The translations under genes were made by a program, and so were the position numbers. A DNA stretch of 9,353 nt from Acidobacteriota bacterium (GTDB lineage: Bacteria; Acidobacteriota; Holophagae; Thermotomaculales; Thermotomaculaceae): the NCBI GenBank assembly GCA_003650445.1, contig QMQE01000098.1:1-9353 (forward strand), read 5' to 3'. Below the pieces are notes generated by a model that was not told the origin of the DNA, made no database searches, and was given only the letters and a program-made list of their open reading frames with translations. The first letter of the stretch is position 1. Every line of letters starts with the position of its first letter. Shown here piece after piece: positions 1 through 6,295 of the stretch.

Positions 1-1412
1 AGAAACTGGGTTACGGCCTGGTTCAGGCTGCCCCGCTCATTGAGAAACTCCGAAAGAGCAAGGACAACAGCATCCTTGTTGATTGCGGGGATACTTTTGC
101 AGGCAACCCGCTGACGTTTTACCGGTTTTATCACGCAGTTGATGAAAAGAACCCGGTCGTTACCACCATGCGCATGCTGAAATACGACGTCGCAGTACCG
201 GGAAATCATGATTTCGATTACGGAACCAGTGAGTTGAAACAGAATACTTCCCAGACGGGGTTTCCATGGATTTCCGCCAACATCCTGGATAAGGCGGGAC
301 AACCGTTGTTTCCAGCCACACTTATTGTAAATCGAGCTGGCATTAAAGTTGGGTTTTTCGGACTGACCACTCCCGCCACCGCCCATTTTGAAACCCCCGG
401 TATCCTGGATGGCATACAATTCCTCGATATGGTGACGTCCGCAAAAAAAGCAGTATCCGACCTGAAAAAACAGGGAGCGGATATTATTATCGGGCTGGTC
501 CACGGTGGCAAAGGCGATAAACTTCAAACGGGACAATATCATGAGAATGCCGTTTATCAAGTCATCGAAAACGTACCTGGAATTGATGCCATCATATATG
601 GGCACACCCACAAAGAGGTTCCGTTGGAGATGTACAAGGGTGTCCTGCTCTGCCAACCCAAAGATCACGCAAAATCTCTCGGGATAATCCTGGTGGACCT
701 GCAGAAACGGGATGGGAAATGGGAAGTACTGGGCAAAAGCTCCACTACCCTTCAGGTGGACGATACTGAAATAGACAAGAAAATTGAAAAAAAGATTCGG
801 AAACTGGACAAGGCCACAGCAAAATTCATGGACTCTGACCTTGGTAAATACCGGCATTCCATAGCGTTCACAGATGACCCGCTGGCCCCGGGAACCGCAT
901 CCTATTTTATTGCGGATGCCATGCAGTCATGGAAGAATTCGGACATTCAACTGGTAACCGTGTCCAATCCGGGAATGCGGATCAAATCCAAGCGAGCGAC
1001 GATTGTGAACGCCCACATCTTTAAGCTCCTGCCCTATGATAATTACCTGGCCCAGTTGTCTGTCACGGGAAACGAGCTGAAATCTCTTATGGAACACGCC
1101 GCTTCAATGCTCGATGCAAAAGGAAAGCTGAAGGCAGCTCATCCTTTTTTCCAGTTCGGTTTTTTTATCGGTGCAGATTACAGTGTTCATCCGGACAGGG
1201 CAGAAGGCAACCGTGTGCAGATTCGAAAAATCGGGGACAAACCGTTTCAGGCGGATTCCAATTATTCAATTGACCTCACTTGCTACATTCTGGGAGGCGG
1301 AGGTGGATATTTCAACAATGAAAACACTCCTGTTGCGACGTTCTCAACTGATTCACTTCGCAACGTCATGGCGGCATATATTGAGAGTCTTCAGAAAAAA
1401 GATGGAGAATAA
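1..1412 (+). CDS. 5'-nucleotidase / metallophosphoesterase family protein, 5' end outside the window
   Basis: Two-domain UshA/CpdB/YfkN-type nucleotidase, which in this family removes phosphate from nucleotides, usually outside the inner membrane. The reading frame is open from base 3, so the gene starts before the window; the ATG at 168 is internal. Seen in order: metal-binding VDCGDTFAGN (about bases 78-107), the catalytic GNHDFDYG motif (about 201-224), a GLVHGG motif near 493, and the metal-ligand GHTHKE motif near 600. These make up most of the calcineurin-like phosphoesterase domain. From about base 870 the C-terminal 5'-nucleotidase domain follows, with a YFIADAMQ helix, a degenerate SNPGMR version of the usual NGGGIR substrate motif, LLPYDN, and a Gly-rich GGGGGYF near the end. 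About 469 codons are present; the missing part would include the signal peptide and the first D-x-H metal motif. Exact substrate cannot be told. It is followed by a 121-base gap before resB, so cotranscription is possible but not shown. Confidence 0.9.
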   Translation, partial: KLGYGLVQAAPLIEKLRKSKDNSILVDCGDTFAGNPLTFYRFYHAVDEKNPVVTTMRMLKYDVAVPGNHDFDYGTSELKQNTSQTGFPWISANILDKAGQPLFPATLIVNRAGIKVGFFGLTTPATAHFETPGILDGIQFLDMVTSAKKAVSDLKKQGADIIIGLVHGGKGDKLQTGQYHENAVYQVIENVPGIDAIIYGHTHKEVPLEMYKGVLLCQPKDHAKSLGIILVDLQKRDGKWEVLGKSSTTLQVDDTEIDKKIEKKIRKLDKATAKFMDSDLGKYRHSIAFTDDPLAPGTASYFIADAMQSWKNSDIQLVTVSNPGMRIKSKRATIVNAHIFKLLPYDNYLAQLSVTGNELKSLMEHAASMLDAKGKLKAAHPFFQFGFFIGADYSVHPDRAEGNRVQIRKIGDKPFQADSNYSIDLTCYILGGGGGYFNNENTPVATFSTDSLRNVMAAYIESLQKKDGE

Positions 1413-1493
1413 TGTTTCATCAATTGATTTCGGAAATTGAAAAAACTGACTGTTGTTTTAAGTTTCCATTTGTTTTCATATTCTGCCCGGGAT

Positions 1494-1508
1494 ATTTTCC
1501 TGGAAAAT
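1494..1508. promoter_or_regulatory. Perfect 15-base palindrome upstream of resB
   Basis: ATTTTCC-T-GGAAAAT is a perfect inverted repeat with 7-base arms around a single base. It lies in the 121-base gap between the nucleotidase stop and resB, ending 12 bases before the resB Shine-Dalgarno. It could be an operator for a dimeric regulator or a small RNA hairpin, though a one-base loop favours a DNA site. I see no convincing -35/-10 pair in this gap; TTGTTT (1453-1458) and CATATT (1477-1482), 18 bases apart, are only a weak candidate. Its function is inference. Confidence 0.3.
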
Positions 1509-1520
1509 TATTTTATAACG

Positions 1521-1527
1521 AAAGGAG
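1521..1527 (+). promoter_or_regulatory. Shine-Dalgarno that fixes the TTG start of resB
   Basis: AAAGGAG sits six bases before TTG at 1534. The first in-frame ATG is about 62 codons further in and would remove two predicted membrane segments, so the TTG start is preferred. Confidence 0.75.
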
Positions 1528-1533
1528 TAAATC

Positions 1534-3396
1534 TTGAGGAAAAAACCACTGACTTTTTACCTGGCAGCAACCGGGCTTATTACGGTTTATCTGCTGATTT
1601 TACAAGCTGCAGCCAATCTCAATAAACCGGTTTTTTATGGGCTTGTCGCCCTTCTCGCACTGTTCATTGTATTTATTACGGCACGCAAACCACAAAATGT
1701 CCTGGATTTCTTCAGGTCAATGAAACTGGCGGTATCGGTACTGATTTATTTCACAATTGCGGTAATTATCGGTACCTTAATTCTGCAGAATGTGGAACCT
1801 GCCCGTTACCTGCAGTCTTATTCACCGGGATTTTATAAGTTTGTAAAACTCTTGACACTTCAGGACACCTATCATTCGGTATGGTTTTCCGGGCTGGTCA
1901 TTCTCCTCAACATCAACATTCTCATCTGCACATTGAATCACCTTCCCATTCGGAAAAAGAAAATAGGCTTTTTTCTCATCCACCTGAGCATAGTGATTGT
2001 CGTAATTGGCGGTTCAATCAGTGCGTTCTTTGGTATGAAGGGATACATAAATTTCCACGAGGGCGAAACCGTTAATGAGTTCCAGCTAACTCAATACAAT
2101 CAGATGCTGGACCAGAAAATACAAATGGGCTTCCAGCTCCGTCTGGATAAATTTGAAGTGGATCATTATGCGCCGGATTATCGGGTTTATGTGTACACAA
2201 GGTCAGACTCAAAAAACAAATTCGGTATGCCCTATTCATTTAAATCCACTGAGAATGCAGAATACCCTGTAACGAACGCCCATGGTACACTGAAAATCCT
2301 GAAATATTTCCCCGATTATGCGGTCCGGGAAGTGGCAAAAGCCACTGATACCGGCCCCGGGGCAGTAAAGGTGGTGCTCCATGAAGAAAACCATTCCCAG
2401 ACAGCATTTTTCTTTGACATGACAGGAGACGACCGCTTCTTTATGCCAAATCAAAAGGGCATGATTGTGTTCAAATGGAATATGCCGAAAAACCTTGCAG
2501 CGACTGTTTCCGAACAAAAGCTACTCACCGTAAGCTTTCCGGACGGCCGGCATCAGTTGATTTCAGTTCAGGAAGGCGAATCTTACCCATTTACCCCGGA
2601 TACAACACTCAGGGTAGGGCGTTTTTTTCCGTCTTTCTCCATTGATGACAAAACAAAGGAAATTGTTTCGGCCGGTAGCAAGCCGGATAATCCCGCTTTG
2701 GAACTTATTTTTGAAAACAAAATAACAAAAGAGAAAACAACCCAGTGGGTATTTGCAAACTTTCCGGATTTCACCCACGGGAAAAAGCTCCCCGGGAATG
2801 CCACCATCCACTTCACTTTTGTCCCTACTATGAAAGACAAACCGGTTTATGTTGTTACGGCAAATGGCCACTATGCATGGACTAAGAACGGAAAGACATT
2901 TAAGAAAGGTACACTGGACAACAACCGTCTCACCCTGGGAAACCTCACATTTGAATTCAATTCATTCATTCCCCATGCAAAAAAAGTTAAAGAAGAATTC
3001 AACCGATCGGAAAAAGCCAATAATCCCGTGGTTCGGGTACAATGGGAACAGAACGGCCAGAAAGAAGTCGCCATGCTGGGAGCTTCCGACAAAACAGCCA
3101 CGTTTATGGACAATGGCCGGGTAGCTCTTCTCCTTCGGAATAAGGACGATTCTCCCAAAGCGTACCGAAGCTATCTATCTGTCCTGAAAGATGGGAAAGT
3201 AGTCATGAAGAAAAAGGTGGAAGTAAATGACCCATTAAGGTTTGGTGGCTATTATTTCTATCAGTCCAACTACGATCCCAAGGACCCGACCTATTCCGGC
3301 ATCTCCGTTGTCCGGGATCCGGGTGTTTATATTGTTTTCCTTGGTTTTATTATGCTAACCATTGGCGGAATCCTTAGATTCTACTTCAAGATGTGA
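1534..3396 (+). CDS. resB: Cytochrome c biogenesis protein ResB (Ccs1), System II
   Basis: Membrane partner of CcsA in System II cytochrome c maturation, which brings heme to the outer face of the membrane and joins it to the CxxCH site of apocytochromes. The protein is 620 residues. Hydrophobic segments lie near residues 7-27, 33-50, 63-85, 115-135 and 144-167, followed by a large extracytoplasmic region (about 170-590) and a last membrane segment near 595-617. Family features seen: SMKLAVSVLIYF entering the third segment with GTLILQ at its end, a W-x-SGLVILLNINILICTLN helix, and FFLIHLSIVIVVIGG, whose His150 matches the conserved membrane His of ResB/Ccs1. The end, DPLRFGGYYFYQSNYDP, is the typical ResB closing motif before the last helix. 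The TTG start has a strong Shine-Dalgarno. ccsA follows after 10 bases, the usual resB-ccsA pairing. Identification is firm; the substrate cytochromes are not in the window. Confidence 0.93.
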   Translation: MRKKPLTFYLAATGLITVYLLILQAAANLNKPVFYGLVALLALFIVFITARKPQNVLDFFRSMKLAVSVLIYFTIAVIIGTLILQNVEPARYLQSYSPGFYKFVKLLTLQDTYHSVWFSGLVILLNINILICTLNHLPIRKKKIGFFLIHLSIVIVVIGGSISAFFGMKGYINFHEGETVNEFQLTQYNQMLDQKIQMGFQLRLDKFEVDHYAPDYRVYVYTRSDSKNKFGMPYSFKSTENAEYPVTNAHGTLKILKYFPDYAVREVAKATDTGPGAVKVVLHEENHSQTAFFFDMTGDDRFFMPNQKGMIVFKWNMPKNLAATVSEQKLLTVSFPDGRHQLISVQEGESYPFTPDTTLRVGRFFPSFSIDDKTKEIVSAGSKPDNPALELIFENKITKEKTTQWVFANFPDFTHGKKLPGNATIHFTFVPTMKDKPVYVVTANGHYAWTKNGKTFKKGTLDNNRLTLGNLTFEFNSFIPHAKKVKEEFNRSEKANNPVVRVQWEQNGQKEVAMLGASDKTATFMDNGRVALLLRNKDDSPKAYRSYLSVLKDGKVVMKKKVEVNDPLRFGGYYFYQSNYDPKDPTYSGISVVRDPGVYIVFLGFIMLTIGGILRFYFKM

Positions 3397-3406
3397 GGTA
3401 CTGAAG

Positions 3407-4282
3407 ATGATTGCACTTATAGATAACTTTTCCCGTATCAGCACAATGCTGACCGGTTTGATATGCATATATACCATCGCTTTTGTGCTTTATTCCTTTT
3501 CGTTGTTTATGAAAAACAACAGCGTTTACACCTTAGGCCGATTCTCTCTCTTTGTGGGATTCATCATCAATGGCTGGCTCATTGTCCAGCGTTGGATTGC
3601 AGCGGGACGGCCTCCTTTCAAGACGTTTTACGAATCCCTTATCTTCGCTTCATTCTGTATCATACTGGTGTACCTTGTTTTGGAACTGATTCGTAAAGTA
3701 AAATTGGTGGGCGTCGGTTCTATCATACTGGCACTGGGCTGCCTCCTTTTTGCGGTTGTTAAGGTGGATGTGGAAATCATCAACCTTCCTCCCGCACTTC
3801 AAAGCGGATGGTTTATTCCCCACGTCGTCATCTATTTCATTGGCTACGGAGCACTGGCCGTGTCATTTGCCACCGGTATCATGTATCTGTTTTTTCCTGA
3901 TGCTATTGTTCTGGACCAGGATACACGAAAGGGTAGATTTTTCACCAACGCTCTAGGTGGGGAAATTATTGATCTGGAAGCTTTTACCCACCAATTGATT
4001 ATTGTCGGGTTTACTTTCCTGAATATGGGGCTACTCACAGGCTCCATGTGGGCAAAATTTGCCTGGGGAGATTACTGGTTCTGGGATCCGAAAGAAAACT
4101 GGTCACTGATCACCTGGACCATTTACCTGACTTACTTTCATCTCCGTTATGTCAAGGGCTGGCGGGGCCGCAAAGCAGTGGTCTTTTCCATCATCGGATT
4201 TGCCGCCATTGTTTTTACTTACCTTGGAATGAGCGCATTGCCAACAGCGTCAATGAGTGAGCATGTCTACACATCCCAATAA
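3407..4282 (+). CDS. ccsA: Cytochrome c biogenesis protein CcsA (ResC), System II
   Basis: Heme-handling membrane protein of System II and partner of ResB. From ATG 3407 it has 291 residues and about eight hydrophobic segments. The diagnostic WWD heme-binding motif is WGDYWFWDPKENWSLITW at about residues 220-237. Candidate heme-ligand histidines are His139 (PHVVIYF), His195 (FTHQL) and His245 (YFHLRY). The family usually ends near GLHSY; here the tail is divergent, but His286-Val-Tyr288 falls where the last conserved His is expected. ATG 3407 is chosen because GAGG at 3395-3398 lies 8 bases upstream; a TTG at 3362 would add 15 residues that do not look like a CcsA N-terminus and would overlap resB. 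The start is 10 bases after the resB stop, so the two are almost certainly one transcript. The last 26 bases overlap the next gene. Confidence 0.94.
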   Translation: MIALIDNFSRISTMLTGLICIYTIAFVLYSFSLFMKNNSVYTLGRFSLFVGFIINGWLIVQRWIAAGRPPFKTFYESLIFASFCIILVYLVLELIRKVKLVGVGSIILALGCLLFAVVKVDVEIINLPPALQSGWFIPHVVIYFIGYGALAVSFATGIMYLFFPDAIVLDQDTRKGRFFTNALGGEIIDLEAFTHQLIIVGFTFLNMGLLTGSMWAKFAWGDYWFWDPKENWSLITWTIYLTYFHLRYVKGWRGRKAVVFSIIGFAAIVFTYLGMSALPTASMSEHVYTSQ

Positions 4283-4811
4283 ACCGGGCCCCGGAAACTC
4301 CGGGGATCAAAAGCCCAATAGCAGACGGGAACAGCCGCGGATAAAACCTGCGGCTGCCCGGCCGGGGCAGGAACCGCCCAAGCTCTATACCATCATCTGC
4401 AGCATGTGTGGCAAAGAAGACCAGGTCCCTTTTAAACCGACAAGGGGAACTGCTGTCCTCTGCCATGAATGTTTCGAGGTTAAGAAAAAGAGAAAACACA
4501 GAAACCAGGAGATTATGCGGAAGGTTGCCGGCCGATTCAAGGTTAAATGTGAAAACTGCGGGGAGGAAGTCGAACTCAACTATCGCAGAGCCACCGAGCC
4601 GGTCAAACTCTGTGACGCATGCTACGAAAAACTGAAGGGGAAAGTACCGGACAGAAAACGGAACAAGCGGCTTCAGGTCACCATTTCCATTATCTGCTGT
4701 CGCTGCGGGAAGCGGGAGTATGTAAACTTTGTGCCGGAAGATCCTGACAAGGTATTGTGCAGAAGCTGCTATCTGAGAGAACAAAATCCACCAAAAGAGG
4801 AGGAATCGTGA
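4257..4811 (+). CDS. Small basic protein with three CxxC-x17-CxxC zinc-ribbon repeats
   Basis: 184 residues from GTG 4257, or 182 from ATG 4263. Residues 1-43 are rich in Pro, Gly, Arg and Gln and look disordered. Three zinc-ribbon-like units follow, each with exactly 17 residues between the two Cys pairs: Cys48/51 with Cys69/72, Cys98/101 with Cys119/122, and Cys147/150 with Cys168/171. The units repeat about every 50 residues and share CxxCG(K/E) and LCxxC(F/Y). Basic linkers (VKKKRKHR, DRKRNKR) separate them. There is no signal peptide or membrane segment, so it is probably cytoplasmic. Similar CxxC-x17-CxxC domains are known from uncharacterised bacterial proteins; zinc binding is likely, and nucleic-acid binding is a guess from the charge. 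The start overlaps the end of ccsA by 20-26 bases with no clear Shine-Dalgarno, which suggests translational coupling. No direct role in cytochrome c maturation can be read from the sequence. Confidence 0.85.
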   Translation: MSMSTHPNKPGPGNSGDQKPNSRREQPRIKPAAARPGQEPPKLYTIICSMCGKEDQVPFKPTRGTAVLCHECFEVKKKRKHRNQEIMRKVAGRFKVKCENCGEEVELNYRRATEPVKLCDACYEKLKGKVPDRKRNKRLQVTISIICCRCGKREYVNFVPEDPDKVLCRSCYLREQNPPKEEES

Positions 4812-4843
4812 ATTCCATCCCTTTTGAAGACAATTCCTTCCTC
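4793..4843 (-). terminator. Possible intrinsic terminator after manC
   Basis: GAGGAGGAAT (4797-4806) pairs with ATTCCTTCCTC (4833-4843), giving ten base pairs with one bulged T and a 26-base loop. Read on the minus strand, the hairpin starts 2 bases after the manC stop and is followed by four T (4796-4793). On the plus strand no T run follows. The long loop and short T run make it weak. It overlaps the end of the zinc-ribbon gene. Confidence 0.3.
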
Positions 4844-4845
4844 AA

Positions 4846-6261
4846 CTATTGATCGTCCAGCGGCTTCTTCCCCGTATCCCGGCCATAGATATCATCAAAT
4901 CGAACAATATCATCTTCTCCGAGATATTGCCCCACTTGCACTTCAACCATCTCCAAAGGAACCTTGCCCGGATTTTCCAATCGGTGAAGTGTCTCCATCG
5001 GAACATAAATTCCCTGATTCACATGCAGCGTCTTTTTTTCGTCGCCGACCCGCACACTTGCCGTACCTGATGTTACCACCCAGTGCTCACTTCTTTGATG
5101 ATGAAGCTGTAAACTGAGTTTTTCACCCGGCTCCACAATTATCCGCTTGATTTTGTAACCGGGCCGGTTCTCCAGAACCGTGTAACTTCCCCATGGCCGA
5201 TCCACCGTCACATGTTCTTCAACTTCAGGACGATTTTCCGCTTTCAAGGTTTCAACAACGGTCTTAACTTTCTGTGCTTCTCCCTTGCCGGCAATCAGTA
5301 CCGCGTCTGAAGTTTCCACTACCAGAAGGTCTTTCAATCCCACAGTGGCAATCAAGCGCTTGCCCCCGAGAATGAGGCAATCTTCCGTATCCACCGGAAG
5401 AACATTTCCTTTAATGACATTTGACGCCGTATCTTTGCCCAGAACATCATAAAAGCTATCCCATGAACCGACATCCGACCATTTAAATTCCACCGGCACG
5501 ACCACCACATTGTCAGATTTTTCCATTATGCCGTAATCAATTGAATCTGAAGCCAGATCACCAAAAGAAGACAGCATGGTTTCCAGGCCCATGTCCATCG
5601 CCTCCCATAGATTCGGCATGAACACTTTGAAAGCCGCTGACATGGCAGCCGCCTTAAAGGCGAACATACCGGAATTCCATAGATAGTCTTCAGATTTCAG
5701 GTAGGCTTCAGCGGTTTTAAGGTCCGGCTTTTCCACAAATCGTTTCACCTGCCATGCATTTCCGATATTTTCCGCTGTCCGTTGCACATATCCGTAGCCT
5801 GTCTCCGGGTGACCGGGTTTAATACCAAAAGTAACCAACATATCCGCCCCCACTGCCTGTTCTGCATTCAAAACTGCAGACCGGAAAAGAGGCAGGGGTG
5901 TGATAAGATGGTCCGAAGGCATGACCAGGATCATCTCATCGTCAATTCCATTCATCTTTTCCCGTATAAAAGCCATCCCCAATGCAATGGCGGGAGCTGT
6001 ATTTCGAGGTACCGGCTCCAATACTATATTTTTCAGGGCTTCCGGCGCAATGTTACGAATCTGGTTCTTCACCTGGAACTCATAGGCCCTGTTGGTGATA
6101 ATCACAATATCCTCACTGTGTGCCACGCTCAGCGCCCGGACTACGGCTTTCTGGAGCAGAGATTCCCCATCAAATGCTTTCAAAAATTGCTTCGGGTTGG
6201 CCTTTCGAGAAAGAGGCCACAGCCTCGTGCCGCTTCCTCCTGCAAGAATCATAACTTTCAA
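4846..6261 (-). CDS. manC: Bifunctional mannose-1-phosphate guanylyltransferase / mannose-6-phosphate isomerase (type II)
   Basis: Cytoplasmic enzyme that makes GDP-mannose from mannose-1-phosphate and GTP. Its C-terminal domain is of the type that interconverts fructose-6-phosphate and mannose-6-phosphate. The product feeds LPS, capsule or exopolysaccharide synthesis. From TTG 6261 it has 471 residues, normal for ManC/AlgA. Seen: the nucleotide-binding ILAGGSGTRLWPLSR (residues 5-19) followed by NPKQF, PSDH near 115-118, FVEKP at 175-179, and SDVGSWD near 262-268. The C-terminal cupin starts at about 352 with RPWGSY, and QLHHQRSEHW at about 385-394 carries the metal-binding His/Glu set of type II isomerases. 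TTG is preferred because AAAGGAGG lies just upstream and the protein then begins MKVMILAGG, as the family does. ATG 6252 is the alternative. It lies 34 bases after the sensor kinase stop on the same strand, so it is likely cotranscribed with it. No glycosyltransferase or other polysaccharide gene is in the window. Confidence 0.95.
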   Translation of the reverse strand: MKVMILAGGSGTRLWPLSRKANPKQFLKAFDGESLLQKAVVRALSVAHSEDIVIITNRAYEFQVKNQIRNIAPEALKNIVLEPVPRNTAPAIALGMAFIREKMNGIDDEMILVMPSDHLITPLPLFRSAVLNAEQAVGADMLVTFGIKPGHPETGYGYVQRTAENIGNAWQVKRFVEKPDLKTAEAYLKSEDYLWNSGMFAFKAAAMSAAFKVFMPNLWEAMDMGLETMLSSFGDLASDSIDYGIMEKSDNVVVVPVEFKWSDVGSWDSFYDVLGKDTASNVIKGNVLPVDTEDCLILGGKRLIATVGLKDLLVVETSDAVLIAGKGEAQKVKTVVETLKAENRPEVEEHVTVDRPWGSYTVLENRPGYKIKRIIVEPGEKLSLQLHHQRSEHWVVTSGTASVRVGDEKKTLHVNQGIYVPMETLHRLENPGKVPLEMVEVQVGQYLGEDDIVRFDDIYGRDTGKKPLDDQ

Positions 6262-6265
6262 GTCT

Positions 6266-6273
6266 CCTCCTTT
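6266..6273 (-). promoter_or_regulatory. Shine-Dalgarno that fixes the TTG start of manC
   Basis: Minus-strand AAAGGAGG is 4 bases from TTG 6261 and 13 from ATG 6252. The spacing and the family N-terminus favour TTG. The further upstream start at 6315 would lie inside the end of the kinase gene. Confidence 0.7.
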
Positions 6274-6295
6274 CCTTAACCCCAGTGAGAACAAC

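Noticed and set aside
168..170. ATG at 168 as the true start of the 5'-nucleotidase
   Set aside because: The frame continues upstream to the window edge and encodes the metal-binding CGDTFAGN motif, which a start at 168 would remove.
3362..3406. An upstream TTG start for ccsA
   Set aside because: It would overlap resB by 35 bases and add a polar 15-residue tail; ATG 3407 has a well-placed GAGG.
4215..4784. A 189-codon minus-strand open frame opposite the zinc-ribbon gene
   Set aside because: The plus-strand frame has three regular Cys arrays and operon context; the antisense frame shows no domain and spans the ccsA end.
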